NCBI GenBank assembly: GCA_003254925.1
Contig: QANZ01007536.1
Location: 323,407-387,406, forward strand
Origin: Chamaecrista fasciculata
Taxonomy: Eukaryota > Streptophyta > Magnoliopsida > Fabales > Fabaceae
DNA: 64,000 nucleotides
Direction of reading: 5' to 3'
Shown: positions 47,360-58,265 of the stretch, in pieces
Layout of the letters: each line of letters opens with the position of its first letter
Position numbering within the stretch: position 1 is the stretch's first letter
Notes under the pieces: generated by a model
Database searches by the model: none
Told to the model about the DNA's origin: nothing
What the model saw: only the letters and a program-made list of their open reading frames with translations
Position numbers and translations under genes: made by a program

Positions 47360-48811
47360 TTATGTATTTGAACTCTCTGGTTCAACAAAACTTTGTACCA
47401 ACCCAGCAAGCAGAAGCTCAGTAGCTTCCCTCACCTTTTTTCGATCCCAAAACCCACACATCACTGCATTCCAGATCCCCTCATCAGGAACACAACCATC
47501 TAATGTCATCTCATCAAGAATGCGAGCAGCTTTGTGCATGTCTCCTCTCTTACTGTAATATTTGACTAGACACTCAAAAGTACTGATTTCAATAGAGATG
47601 CCCCTAGTGCGCATGCTTAGATACAACTGAAATGCCCGAGTTGGGTCAACATTGTTGCAAAGGCCTTGGACAACCATGTTATGCATCCTCACATGAAGAG
47701 CCCAAGTTACTCGGTTTGGTGAGATACCGCCAAGGACCATCTCATCGATAAAGTTTGCAGCTTCTTGATAGCTGCTAGCAGCACAGAAGCCACTTATGAT
47801 TCTCCCATACAGCCCTGCATCAGGTTTCTTTCCTTGAAGCCTCATTCTATCAAGAATCTCCACAGCTTCATTAAGCTTTCCTTCATTACACAGTCCACTT
47901 ATTAAAGTACTATACGTGACCATGTTAGGCAAATGATGTTTTCTAACCATCATATCTAACAACTGCATAGCTTGAGAAGACTGCCCACTTTTACATAAGC
48001 CATCCATTAGTGAACTATAAGTAAAAACATTTGGCTCAATGCCACTTCTTTTCATATCCTCAAGCAATCTCATAGCTTCATCCACATGATTAAACTTACA
48101 CAATCCGTGTATCAAACATGTATATGTAACAACAGAAGGTGTATGACCTTTCTGCTCCATCTCGCGGAATAACTCCTTGGCCTGATTGATTTTTCCTAGT
48201 TTACAGAGCCCATTAATCAAAGTACCATATGTATATGAATCTGGCGGGTATCCACGATTTGGCATCTCAAGAAATATCCGTAAAGCAGCATCAATTGTTT
48301 CATTGTTCTTGCAGAGTGCTTTGATCAATATATTGAGAGAAACAACGCTGCGTGGGATTCCCATTTCTTTCATCTCCCTGTAAATACTAAGAGCCATCTT
48401 TAGATGGCTTTCCTCCACGAGAATATCAAATATTGTAATATAAGATTTAGAGGTGGGTCTCAACTGATAGTCTGCCATCTTTCGAAAAATTCTGATAGCA
48501 TCAAGGGGCTTATGAACACGTCCATAACCTCTACATATGGTTAATAATATGTCTTCTGTGACTTCACACTCTTCTTCCTTCATTCTATGAAGCATTCCTT
48601 CGGCTGATCTGAACTGGTTTGCAGTGACTAACCTAGAAATCATGAGGCTAAAAGTACCGTGATCATGACGAAACCCGTTATTATATTCAGCCGATGCTGA
48701 ATCAAATATAAGGAGAGCTTTCTTTATGTCCCTCTCTGCTTGTATTAGCTGTTCAACTAGGGTAGCTGTTATTTGTTTTGGCCATTTAAACAAAGCTTTA
48801 CTACTGCCCAT
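47360..48811 (-). CDS. P-class pentatricopeptide repeat (PPR) protein
   Basis: Intronless frame of 483 codons from the chosen ATG. The frame also has an ATG three codons upstream (48820), but the family start MGS..LFKW fits the second Met. Eleven or twelve 35-residue PPR repeats follow an N-terminal segment, e.g. DSYTYGTLINGLCKLGKINQ and NVFTYSSLMDGLCKSGQSSQ. They are all P-type, with no E, DYW, SMR or other C-terminal domain. Such proteins bind organelle RNA base-by-base through residues 5 and 35 of each repeat and act in processing, stability or translation. Order and wording closely follow Arabidopsis At5g46100, so I read it as that gene's counterpart. No clear transit peptide is visible in MGSSKALFKWPKQITATLVE, so the organelle is open. 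The ninth-tenth repeat junction (WALHVRMHNMVVQGLC) is irregular, as in the Arabidopsis protein. Confidence 0.94.
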   Translation of the reverse strand: MGSSKALFKWPKQITATLVEQLIQAERDIKKALLIFDSASAEYNNGFRHDHGTFSLMISRLVTANQFRSAEGMLHRMKEEECEVTEDILLTICRGYGRVHKPLDAIRIFRKMADYQLRPTSKSYITIFDILVEESHLKMALSIYREMKEMGIPRSVVSLNILIKALCKNNETIDAALRIFLEMPNRGYPPDSYTYGTLINGLCKLGKINQAKELFREMEQKGHTPSVVTYTCLIHGLCKFNHVDEAMRLLEDMKRSGIEPNVFTYSSLMDGLCKSGQSSQAMQLLDMMVRKHHLPNMVTYSTLISGLCNEGKLNEAVEILDRMRLQGKKPDAGLYGRIISGFCAASSYQEAANFIDEMVLGGISPNRVTWALHVRMHNMVVQGLCNNVDPTRAFQLYLSMRTRGISIEISTFECLVKYYSKRGDMHKAARILDEMTLDGCVPDEGIWNAVMCGFWDRKKVREATELLLAGLVQSFVEPESSNT

Positions 48812-49407
48812 AACTTTCAATTTCTAATACTCAGTAGTATATTTCAGAAACTTCTAATTCCAATAAAGCATCTTGAATGATGAAAACCAGACCAGGCATG
48901 AAGCAGGAGTATGAACAGCCGCACTTTGATAGCTCACGTTCATCAACTTGATCTAGGGTTCTCTGAAGACTACTGTGAGCGCCTAATTTTCACAATTTTC
49001 TAAAATAGCATTTAGGTGATAATTTTTTTTCTCCAAGTAATTGTAAACTCTCGAGATGAATAATGATGAAATGCAAGAAAGCTAGAAGGATAGATATTCA
49101 ATATTTCTCAAACTTATTCTCTTCTCCCCAGCCTCTGAGGAAATTAATTTTACTATGAGATTGGTGTCATAGCTTGAGAGATCCATTCATACCTGAGAAA
49201 CTGTTGCATCAAGAGTAACAGAAATTGTTGAGCTTCAACGACGACGACTTAATTTTTTAGCACCCCATTTTACAGAACATTATTCTGGAATGCGATTCTC
49301 TTCTTCGTCGTTTCAAAATTCAGTGGATTAAGGGAATCGTTGTGTCCATTTCTTCCTTTGGGCTTTAGCTCCGTTTATTCACACTCTGGATATAAATTAT
49401 TCTATAA
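48812..49407 (-). promoter_or_regulatory. 5' leader and promoter region of the PPR gene
   Basis: Non-repetitive DNA between the PPR start codon and a TIR element beginning at 49408. 'tctagggttc'-type sequence near 48953-48962 suggests leader. The transposon therefore lies roughly 0.6 kb upstream of the start codon and may bound the promoter. Confidence 0.4.
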
Positions 49408-50385
49408 GGCCAAAGTTTCAAATTGGTCCTTTATGTATGGGGTAGATTTCAAATTAGTCCCTTATCTTTTATTTATTTCAGATTGGTCTTACATATCTCC
49501 TTGATGTTTGAAAATGGTCCCAATCTTACTTTCGAGACGCAATTTGATCCCATTTACTATGGATCTTCATTGGGCGAAGAATGAACTTTTTAAAAGTTTG
49601 CACATAGTTACAAACTCGTTGCATTTGAATTTGAAATAAGAAAGATGTGACCAATTTTATTTGTTTCATCGTGAAACGAGTTATCCATTTTTGAAATTTG
49701 ATTTGTCCTCGTTTATTGATGGTCCTTAATACTCGGCAAAAGAAACTCGTCGTTGTAGATTTGTTATATTTGAGCTTGAAGTGAGGGAGATATTACCATA
49801 TTCAATATTTTTTAGACCAATTTAAAATATCATGGAAAGATGTAGGACTAATCTCTGTTATAAAAACCGGACCGGACCGATTGAACCGCGAACCGGCCAG
49901 TGGTCCGGTCCGAGTTGAGCAAAAAACTGGGCAGGTTGAGAACCGGTCAAGAACCGCCTGAACCGGGAAAACCGCCTTGAACCGGCCGGTTTTGAGGTTG
50001 AACCGGTTCAGTTTTTTTCTAATTTTTTTTTTACTTTTTCTTGATTAAAATGATGTTATTTTAAAGAAATTTGTTTCTTATTATGTTTAGACTCAAAATA
50101 ATACGTTATTTAATAATTTTTACTTCAAAATTTGATTTTTTATCCACCTAATTAATCACTTTCTTACTCAATCCAGCTTAAATTTAAAGAGTTTATTATA
50201 TATTTTTATTATATTAAACTAAATATATTATTTTTTATTTATTTAATTATTAACGATCCGACCCTGGTTGAACCATTGAACCTTGAACCGCTGCTTCGAC
50301 CGGTTCAATGACCGGTCCGGTTTTAATAACCTTGGGACTAATACAAAATAAATAAAAAATAAGGGACCAATTCGAAACTTTGGCC
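49408..50385. mobile_element. Mutator-like TIR element split by a hAT MITE
   Basis: Tips GGCCAAAGTTTCAAATTGGT and the inverse of GGCCAAAGTTTCGAATTGGT. Flanks TATTCTATAA (49398-49407) and TATTGTATAA (50386-50395) match at 9 of 10. The interior 49560-49800 shares blocks with MITE family 1 ('cctcgtttattgatggtcc'). Confidence 0.85.
49853..50334. mobile_element. hAT-like MITE nested in the TIR element (482 bp)
   Basis: Tips CTCTGTTATAAAAACCGG and the inverse of CAAGGTTATTAAAACCGG. A perfect 8 bp duplication GGACTAAT flanks it at 49845-49852 and 50335-50342. Subterminal 'aaccggt'/'accggtt' repeats are typical of hAT elements. Confidence 0.9.
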
Positions 50386-50439
50386 TATTGTATAATAATA
50401 ATTTCAAATTTTTATTAAAAAAAAGTTCTTTTTTTTTTC

Positions 50440-50800
50440 TTCTAGTAATTTAGTCGCATCATTTGATTGTCCTCAAATATTATATTAATTTTCAATTTCA
50501 TTTTCAATATTTGTTTTATTTTAATTTTATCTCTAAAATTTTACATTTCAATTGATCCTTCAATTAAATTTTTTGATAAATTAGTTATAAACTTCATCGT
50601 ATTTTTAAATCCAAATTAAAATTTAAGTTTCTTTTTCTATCAATTTACATGTTATTAACCACGTAGAATTTGTCATTAATATTAAATTAAAATAAGAGTA
50701 AATGATAAAATCTATCAAAACATAAAATTTTGGGTGAAAAATAGCCATAAACAAATATTGGGGACAAACCGACAAAGTAAAAAATTAATATGTAATTTCA
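50440..50800. repeat. Degenerate copy of the 59.4 kb TIR repeat
   Basis: Shares 'tttctttttctatcaattta', 'attaaccacgtagaatttgt' and 'tttaaatccaaattaaaat' type blocks with 54078-54420 and 59391-59760. The ends have decayed. Confidence 0.55.
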
Positions 50801-52573
50801 AGATGAAAAAGATACTTCCGCTAATAAAAATGAATTTGGAATAGGGAAGTAGAATGATTAGGAGGTATAAACTATAATTCTATCAATTTTCTAACGAAAA
50901 ATATTAGCGTGACATCATATCCGATCATTTTTAGAGGCATTATAAAGCTTAAGGACTAAAATAGTATTTTTTAATTTTTTTTTTTTCTCTTCTTCCTTCT
51001 GCTCTCTGGCTTAAAATCGAAGCTCCAATAATGTATCATTCATCACTGAGGAGAGATCAAAAGCTTCATCTTACAATGTTCAGCATAACTGATATATAGT
51101 TAGAATTCTTAAGTATTCTCTTCTAATGGCAATAGATCACACAGACTCTGAAATATACTTAAAATTTCCCAATCTCCAATTTATTGGTTAAGAAAAATAT
51201 GGCATTTTCAATATCAGGGCAAAATGCATAATCAGAATTTGCAGGGAAAATAAGTATATAACAATCATTTTTGAGCATGCGTAAATCTGGACGCTTGTAC
51301 ATTAAATTCTTGGAGTTTCACAACCAATCTAGGAAAAAATCTGCTAAGAAGATCTAACAAAGTTTAACTGAAATCCATGGAAAGTCCGAGCACGAGTCGC
51401 ATCCACAAACAACAATCATCCATCTACAATTCAAGAGGAAGATAACTTTAGAAATGTGGAACTCTATTTTCTAATCACAAAAACGTATAAATTCTCCAAA
51501 ATACAAGTCCATGGCACTAAACAATCAACACAAAGCAAAACAAGTGGAAATGAAGCAACATTACATGGCAAGTCCCCCCAAGTCTAAAGCCAAAGAGCAA
51601 ATGATCACGACCCTAAACAAAGAAACAACCAGGTCAAAATGAGAAGTTCCAACTGAAAGCGATGCGTTTAGGGAAAAAGGGAAGAGACAGCAAATAAAAC
51701 AAGTCCATCATTTAGTTAGAATGAATTAAAGAGGTAGCAAAGATCATAATGATAACATCATGTAAGAAACCTATGGAAGTTGGTGACCACTGGATTACAA
51801 GCTGCAATATATCTCTGAAATTACTTTGTTTTAGAATCCATTTATTACAGAATTTTTATCATTCCCTGAGAACGCTGGAAGACATGATTGTAGGCATCAT
51901 GATGACATTTTTCCTTCTGCTCTTGTTTATTGCCTCTCAGTTGCCCCAACATTATGCAATTATAAAAATCCAAAAGTAAATAATTCTTTAGACAATGATT
52001 TCCAAAGAAGAAATTTGCACAGTTTGCTGCAATAAGATGAAAAGTAATCCTATCTTCTAAAGAAAGTTATGCCGCAATGAATTAAAAGGTTAACCAGAGC
52101 ATTGGAATATCACTAAGCAACCCAAGGAAACAATAAGATGACAACATATAATTGAGATATCCAAGTGCAACAGTACTTAGAATTACCACAAAACATGGTC
52201 CAGAATGACCTAGATACAAAAATAATATTATGGAAATTTTATTGGATATGATAATTTGTATTTTTGCACTCTAAGATGATTTATCAACATTCTTACATTG
52301 CATGCACATATACTCCCATTCCCGTATACCACAAATTCCTCAATTCTGAGCAAATCCAAAATGTATGCTTAGAAAAGATATCTAGAAACCAAAATGTAAC
52401 TACAAAGTAGAAACTTATTGGTGCAGGTTTAGGGTCATTTGACAATACCCATCAAATGCTTGTCTGACATTACAAACATGAAGGAAGAATTTGAAATCCT
52501 ACTAACAAACTTTACTTGAGCACCTTTTAAGAGCGCATCTACATAAAACTTTGCTTGAATCCTCTGTCATTCA
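50801..52573 (-). other. Downstream of the NFD6-like gene; probable 3' UTR and flank
   Basis: Unique, moderately AT-rich sequence without transposon termini or convincing ORFs. The 3' UTR of the gene at 52574-53545, possibly with alternative 3' exons, probably occupies its right part. Confidence 0.4.
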
Positions 52574-53545
52574 TCATACATCATCATTGCAATCTGAGTG
52601 AATACAATAAATCAGTATGGCCTTCATTAGATTTTCTTTAAGTATATATTTACTCAAATAATTTAGATGCTGCAATCCTATGCATAATTACTCTGTATCC
52701 AGAGATTATATTAGCATAAAATTATAGAAACAAAATTGACACATCAGAAGCCAGAAATTTTGTATTAAATTATATTATTCCACATACATCACTCATATTA
52801 TTCCAATCACATGGAGTATAAAAAATTTCGCATTTTGAATCAGGGAAAATATCCAATGGCTTCATGTTCTTTAATTATTGTCAACAAAGTAAAAAAGTAA
52901 AGAAGAAATGCTATTATTATAACATTGCAAGATAATACTGTAAGTACTAGGCTAGGCTTGACTTTCATGGTGAATCGAAAACTCCTTTTCTATACTGTAT
53001 GTACTACGAATTCCACAATCAAAAGCAGTATTTCACCAAGTTTTTACTAACCAAAACAAGAATACATACAACACAAAAATATCCCTCAATCCAATTAAGC
53101 AAACAATCACAATGTGCAGGAAAACATTTCAGCATTTTCCTATTAAAGGTACAATTACAAAGTCTAATATATTGAACAAAGGAAAGAAAATAATACCTTC
53201 AGGGGTCCAACCATACGATCGGCGAGATACAGAGAGCATGGAAGTGAGCAATGCGGAAGCAGTGGCAGTGTGATATGGAAGCATCGTATCGATGCAACTA
53301 CTCAATTCCAAAGGAGACCTTAATCGGAAAACAGAATTAGGTTTTTATGCTTATTCCACAGAAGATGGTGTTATGTATGTGAAGTTTGATTAGAATTATT
53401 ATTACCTGAGAATGCGATTGGAGAGGGAAGAGTTTTGCTTTGGGATCCGAAACGGTGAACGGACGGGTTTCGATCGGAAAACAGAAGTGAACTTGGTGGA
53501 GCGGAGGAGAGACCTGGCGGCGGCGGCGGCGGACGCGGAGGACAT
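52574..53545 (-). CDS. NFD6-like small mitochondrial protein, three exons (93 aa)
   Basis: Exons on the minus strand are 53545-53406, 53318-53197 and 52593-52574. Donors are CTCAG|GTAAT (GT at 53405) and GAAG|GTATT (GT at 53196); acceptors are TTAAG|G and CTCAG|A. The 282 nt join in frame to 93 residues. The protein starts [20 protein letters not shown], an Ala/Ser/Arg-rich mitochondrial presequence. It continues to [20 protein letters not shown] and [20 protein letters not shown], and ends DCNDDV. This is the plant NUCLEAR FUSION DEFECTIVE 6 family (NFD6 is needed for polar nuclear fusion in Arabidopsis and is mitochondrial), in which the block around [15 protein letters not shown] is the conserved core. 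Single-frame views break the gene into shadows. Retention of intron 2 would give a different tail, [16 protein letters not shown]..., and these genes are known for alternative C-termini. Confidence 0.9.
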
Positions 53546-53789
53546 CGTTCTCGTTCTGGAGATTGATTTTCAGGACGAGGGCAACGAGAAAGCTAAGAGG
53601 GGTTTTGCTTTTTTTTTTTTTGGTCGAAAGGGGTTTATGGTTTTTTTTTTTTGCGAGAGGAGATTGGGGTTGCTTTTGTAAATTTTTTTGGACAAGAGAG
53701 ATTGGGGTTGATTCTTGCTTGAGAATTTTGAGTTTTGACAAATACGTGAAAATAAATAAATAAATAAATAAATGTATCAAATTAAGCAT
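53546..53789 (-). promoter_or_regulatory. 5' leader and proximal promoter of the NFD6-like gene
   Basis: Contains T-rich runs on the plus strand (A-rich on the coding strand) at 53609-53622 and 53641-53653, and a TAAA repeat at 53752-53772. A transposon-like repeat begins at about 53790, so the promoter is compact. The initiation site is not determinable. Confidence 0.35.
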
Positions 53790-54065
53790 GAATCCTCACA
53801 TGGACAGGATACATTGACATGTTAGATTCTTAAATAATTAAAAATTCATAAATTTTGATAAAAATTTTAAAAATTATAATATTTATCTGTAATATATATC
53901 ATATGTGATATTATTTTCTTTTGTTTGTCATAATAAAATCACAAAAAATTGATTTTATATTTTGAAACTTATGAATATGTGTCGTGTGGTGTCGTACGGG
54001 TGTCGGACACGGACACGTGTTTGACACGGCAACATGCTGTTAAAATGAAGTGTTCATGCTTCATA
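53790..54065 (-). repeat. Dispersed repeat with GACAC motifs, copy 2
   Basis: Inverse of 29513-29880: 'gaaacttatgaatatgtgtc' and 'tgtcggacacggacacgtgt' pair with the complement of that copy. Ends near 'gaagtgttcatgcttcatag'. Confidence 0.7.
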
Positions 54066-54077
54066 GCTTTATACTAA

Positions 54078-54420
54078 CAGTCAATTTTATCTTCAATTTT
54101 TTTGCAGCTAATTTCGTCTCTAAAATTTTACGTTTTGGTCAATTTTATCATTTACTATTATTTTAGCCAAATATTAACGACATAATCTACCTGGCTAATG
54201 ATATATAATGTAAAATGGATAGGAAAAGAAACTTAAATTTTAACTTAGATAAAAAATACATGATGCAATATGTTGTTAATTTATTGAAAGAAGTTAGTCA
54301 AAGGATAAAATTGACCAAAATGTAAAATATTAAGGATGAGATTGACCATAAAAAAATATTAGAGACAAAATTGACAATTAATATAAAGTTTAAGAACAAA
54401 ATTAATGTTTTTGTGAAGAA
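54078..54420 (-). mobile_element. TIR repeat related to 59391-59760
   Basis: Shares 'gataaaattgaccaaaatgt' and 'acaaaattgacaatta' with that element, and inverted counterparts at its left part ('acgttttggtcaattttatc'). Target duplication not resolved. Confidence 0.6.
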
Positions 54421-55072
54421 AAAAAATGGTGGTTCCAGTAGTATTTGGACATGAAGAGTATTATCACTATTAGTCATTAGTTCTTAAATAAATAGAACGA
54501 AAGGATTAGTCACTCCGACTATGGATACTCTAATTCATAAAAAAAATTAAAAATGTGGTTTTACATACATTAAAAAATTAGTTTCGGCATTTGCTATAAA
54601 AATTAAAGGTTAAATTGTATAAAGTTTCTTAAATATTAGTTATTGTACAAAGAATTTTGAAAAATGGTAAGAGATTCTCTAAACTTTTAATTTTTGTATA
54701 AAAAACTTGCTTTTTGACCTTGTAATAACTAATAACTAAAGTGTATAAATTGAGTGATCAAAAATAGAGTTATCGATCAATTTTATAAATTAGGGTAAAT
54801 TACCAAAAAAAAAAAAAAAGTCATGTAGTTCGACTATTTTCAGATAGGATCTTTGTGGTTTAAAAAGTGTCAAATAGGATCCTGGTAGTTTGCTCCATTA
54901 ACAAAAAAAAGATGCTGAGATATATTTCCGTCCAAAATTTGACGAAAATTTTGGTTAAAATACTATTTTTAGACCCCAACTATTAATTTTTATGCGTTTG
55001 ACTCTCTGTTTGTATGTCACTCTCGATGACCTCTTTCTCTCTCTCTTCTCTTTGGTTTTCTCATCCACTTGA

Positions 55073-55264
55073 GAGAATGCCGCCGCCGCCGACGACCTCG
55101 ACTTAACAATCTTCGAGGCTCGAAGGCTTCCTAACATGGATCTGGTTTTCGAGCATTTTCGCCGTTGTATCACTTCCTATCTTCACTCATACGTCACAGT
55201 TTTGGTGCCGCAAGCCACAGTTGCTCGCACGCGCGTGATAAAGAACTCGCTGAACCCTCAGTGA
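55073..55264 (+). pseudogene. Captured phospholipase D C2-domain fragment
   Basis: The frame reads ...AADDLDLTIFEARRLPNMD and then LVFEHFRRC. After a short jump comes SYVTVLVPQATVARTRVIKN and SLNPQ, ending in TGA at 55262. Plant PLD-delta type enzymes have DLDL.I.EARRLPNMD and SDPYVTVVVPQATLARTRVLKNS in their N-terminal C2 domain. The ~40 residues that separate these blocks in real enzymes are missing. No HKD catalytic motif is present, so it is non-functional as an enzyme. Assigned from knowledge of the family, not a search. Confidence 0.78.
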
Positions 55265-55286
55265 AACGAGCGAACTTCGTAGTGAA

Positions 55287-55439
55287 ATGAAGTTCGTTGT
55301 TGTTGAAGATGATTCGTTGTACAAGCGAGGCATTGCGGCTGATCCAGAGTATAAGGGCAAAATCAGTGAGCAAATGAACAGGAAGCAAACAGTAGTGGAA
55401 ACTGGAAAAGGGGGAGAGGAATATTTGAAAGGCAGATGA
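55287..55439 (+). pseudogene. Further codon-like stretch in the same element, unknown source
   Basis: A 50-codon frame starting MKFVVVEDDSLYKRGIAADP and ending in TGA lies just after the PLD piece. Its composition is more protein-like than the flanks. I do not recognise it. It may be a second captured exon, or a derivative of PLD sequence in another frame. Confidence 0.35.
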
Positions 55440-55711
55440 GAAAATCAAAGAGAAATTCCAAAGAGTGTGAGTGAGAGAGTTCATCGAGAGAGAGAGAGAG
55501 AAACTGAAGAGTGAAATTTCATTTATTTTCACAATTTTTTTTTGTCAAAGTCCTCTCATACAAATAGAGAGTCAAATTTTGGACGCAAATCTACCTTTTT
55601 TGTTAACAGCAAACCACAGAGACCCTATTTGACACTTTTTAAACCATAGTAACCCTATCTAAAAATAGGTCAAATCACATGGCCCTTTTATATAATTTAT
55701 CTTATAAATTA

Positions 55712-56186
55712 TTCAACTATCAATGTTTATTTTAATTTTTTCATATAGAGCTAAATGTATCTCTAATCCAAACCCAAGCACTCAATGGAAATAACATCGA
55801 TCACTTCACAAGACTTCATATATATATATATATATATATTGACAAATATTAAATATTCACTTTTTTTTTATAAACTAAGGGTATTCGCTGTCGAAAATAG
55901 TGACTAATGTATTTGTTGCGGGTCCTTCACGTAAAGATAAACTACTGATCACGTAATACTTTCCATATTCAAATGTGAGATTCGAACGTCCACCACTTGA
56001 TTAAATGACCAAGTAAAAAACAACTAAGACACACTTATGTGGTTGAATATTCACCTTATTTTCTTCTATATTTGTGTGAGCCAAGTAAAAAAAAAATTGA
56101 TGTATGATTGATATTTCAATTTAATATAAAGAATAAAATTATATAATTTAGTTCTTAAAATATTTAAATGTTAATTTTAACTTAGC
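55712..56186. other. Intergenic, nothing recognised
   Basis: TA array at 55820-55839. No gene supported. Confidence 0.45.
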
Positions 56187-56191
56187 AACAA

Positions 56192-56796
56192 TGATAAACT
56201 GGAAAATGGCTAACACTTACCTAGTTCACCGGAATGGGCTGCAAGAGCCAAGTGTTGAGCAAGAACCTGCAAGAGCTTCACAGGGGGGCCCTGCGAAGTG
56301 TACTCCGACGCTCAAGTTAGTAAGAGAGTGATAAGAGAGTAAGAGAATTTCAGAGTGTAAGAAGTAGCTAACCTTGAACTGCTGAGATGGGCTCTATTTA
56401 TAGAGCAGGGAGGAGAGAGGTGGCCAGCGCGCGGGGCGGACCACGTAACTGGACACGATCTCCACCAGCGGAGATGGTGGAGACCGAGATTTGCGGAGCA
56501 AGGCAATCGTGGGTGATTGCGTGTCACTTCGCATGGCGGGCGCAAGACAACTGGAGATCGTGGGTGTGAGCAAGTCCGTAGCCCACGATCTCTCGTGGCG
56601 TGGATTGCGGAGCAAGGTAGTCGTGGATGACCACGTGTTATTTGGGGGACGTGCGCCAAGGCCCGGGATGGATCATGGCCGCCCCTAAATGTGCAAAGGG
56701 CGCCCGATTGGCTCGGAGGCGCCTCGCAAGGTGTGGAGGGGAGAAGAAGCCCGGTGCGAGGGCCGTTTAGGCGTACGCCCAAATAGTGATGTATCA
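56192..56796 (-). mobile_element. Solo LTR (605 bp)
   Basis: Starts TGATA and ends TATCA, flanked by a perfect 5 bp duplication AACAA (56187-56191, 56797-56801). On the minus strand a TATA region 'ctctataaatagagccc' (56390-56406) is followed by 'aacttgagcgtcggagtaca', the style of a Ty3/Gypsy or Copia U5. It is much richer in GC than its surroundings. The long ORFs on either strand here are LTR sequence, not genes. No internal region or second LTR is present. Confidence 0.9.
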
Positions 56797-56801
56797 AACA
56801 A

Positions 56802-57372
56802 TATAATTTTTAGATATCTTTATTTGCCGGCAAAATTTATAACTGCATGCAGATTTGTCATTGGTTTTCCATTAATATTTCAAATAAAATTATTAAATTG
56901 ATTATAATTTCTAATCAAATTTGATAGTTGTAAGCTCTATTGTACTAGGCTTTGTGCATGAATGATTAACAAACATGTGTCATGTTTAAAGCAACTAATA
57001 GCTCAAATAATATGAATGATTAATTTACCATTTCCCTAATTGGCTAGGCAAAGTGACCTGGGTTTGTGATCACTTTCTACCTAAGAAAACATGTAATTAT
57101 TTATTATAAAAGGACCCAAGTGACAAAAAGTCAAAAACATGGGTGGCCAAAGTAATTGGATGTCTTATGAAGTGAAAAGACAATGCAAATTTTCTATTAC
57201 GAAGCCATTTTTATGTACTTGTCTGTGTTTTTTAGTTAATTGTCAACATTAACACACCAAAGCATGCCAAATAAGAGAGAAAATGGGGTTCCCTACGCAT
57301 TTAAATTTCAACAGCATTTGATAAAATATTCCTCAGAAAAATCTTAGTTTCATACTCAAATGATGACACTCA
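56802..57372. other. Intergenic, nothing recognised
   Basis: No element boundary or gene is seen. Confidence 0.4.
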
Positions 57373-58265
57373 CGCCCAGTTTGTTTGCGCTTTGATTATA
57401 ATCGTAATAAGCATGTTTGTTTGTATTTTTTTCTGATCAAATTATAATCTTGATTTTTTTATAATCAAATACACCCAATTACACTTATACCCCTATATAT
57501 ACACCTATAATTACCTATACTCCAATACATTCAATCACACATCACAAGGCTAAAATAGTAATTTACCTAAAATGGTCGACCGATTCTATCAACGATGGAC
57601 CGAATATCAACTTGAGAATGATATCAGATCAGAGGTTCGGTCCACCGATGCAAAAATTGGTCGACCGAATTTCAACCAGAGAATGTTATCAGGCTCGACG
57701 TTCGGTCCACCGATGCAAAAAATGGTCGATCGAATACCTGAAATGAGCCACATTGAAAAAAAATTTCGGGTCCGGAGTGCTTTTTTACATTATCTCTCAT
57801 CTTGTGTCAAACGGTGGACCAATTTTTTAATAGTCCACCGAATTTCAGAGCCTGATTACTACACTTTAGTCCTTTTGGTCCACCATTTTGGAGGCAAAAA
57901 TAGAAGGGTCGACCAAATCAAATAAGCACCTCACAAGTTGCCTATGATTATAATTATATTTTTACGATTTCCAAGGCAAACAGTGACAAAATTTGATTTT
58001 TTTAAAAGCAACAATCACATCCAAACACACTTTGATTATAATCAAATCACATCTTACTTTTTCCTACTTTTTTCAACTTTTTCTTCCACTTCTACCCCTA
58101 TACAATTTATCATTTTCCTTACCCTTCTATCTACCAATCACAATCATTACATACCCATTTCAATAATTTCACACCAAATAATCAACTTTCATCTAAACAC
58201 CAATACTCAAATAATCAACTTTGATTATAATCAGAGCAAATTTTGTTATAAGCACAACGGAGCCT
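57373..58265. mobile_element. PIF-like TIR element with GATTATAATC blocks (893 bp)
   Basis: 'gctttgattataatc' near the left end and 'gattataatcagagc' near the right end are inverted. The right tip ACGGAGCC resembles the PIF-like elements at 2949 and 34694. TCA lies near both ends. The interior contains the dimeric GGTCGACC repeat listed next. Confidence 0.55.
57565..57735 (+). repeat. Dimer of a ~85 bp unit containing GGTCGACC and CGGTCCACCGATGCAAAAA
   Basis: 'tggtcgaccgattctatcaa' and 'tggtcgaccgaatttcaacc' start two units, each ending 'ttcggtccaccgatgcaaaa'. A third unit start, 'atggtcgatcgaat', follows at 57722. The frame at 57572-57925 is open because of the repeat period and does not resemble a protein family. 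Confidence 0.75.

Larger units (their letters stand above)
54793..55701. mobile_element. Mutator-like TIR element with captured gene DNA (909 bp)
   Basis: Arms of roughly 180 bp or more are inverted: 'tggtttaaaaagtgtcaaat' at the left against its complement at 55631-55650. A perfect 10 bp duplication TTATAAATTA flanks it (54783-54792, 55702-55711). The interior, 55070-55440, is GC-richer and codon-like, including a phospholipase D fragment. This is the layout of a Pack-MULE. Confidence 0.85.

Noticed and set aside
53337..53789. 150-codon minus-strand and 89-codon plus-strand ORFs
   Set aside because: They overlap the spliced NFD6-like exon 1 in other frames or antisense.
56312..56797. 161-codon minus-strand ORF and plus-strand companions
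   Set aside because: They lie within the solo LTR. High GC content explains the lack of stops, and there is no family resemblance.
57572..57925. 117-codon ORF
   Set aside because: The frame is kept open by an ~85 bp repeat period. The peptide has no family pattern.
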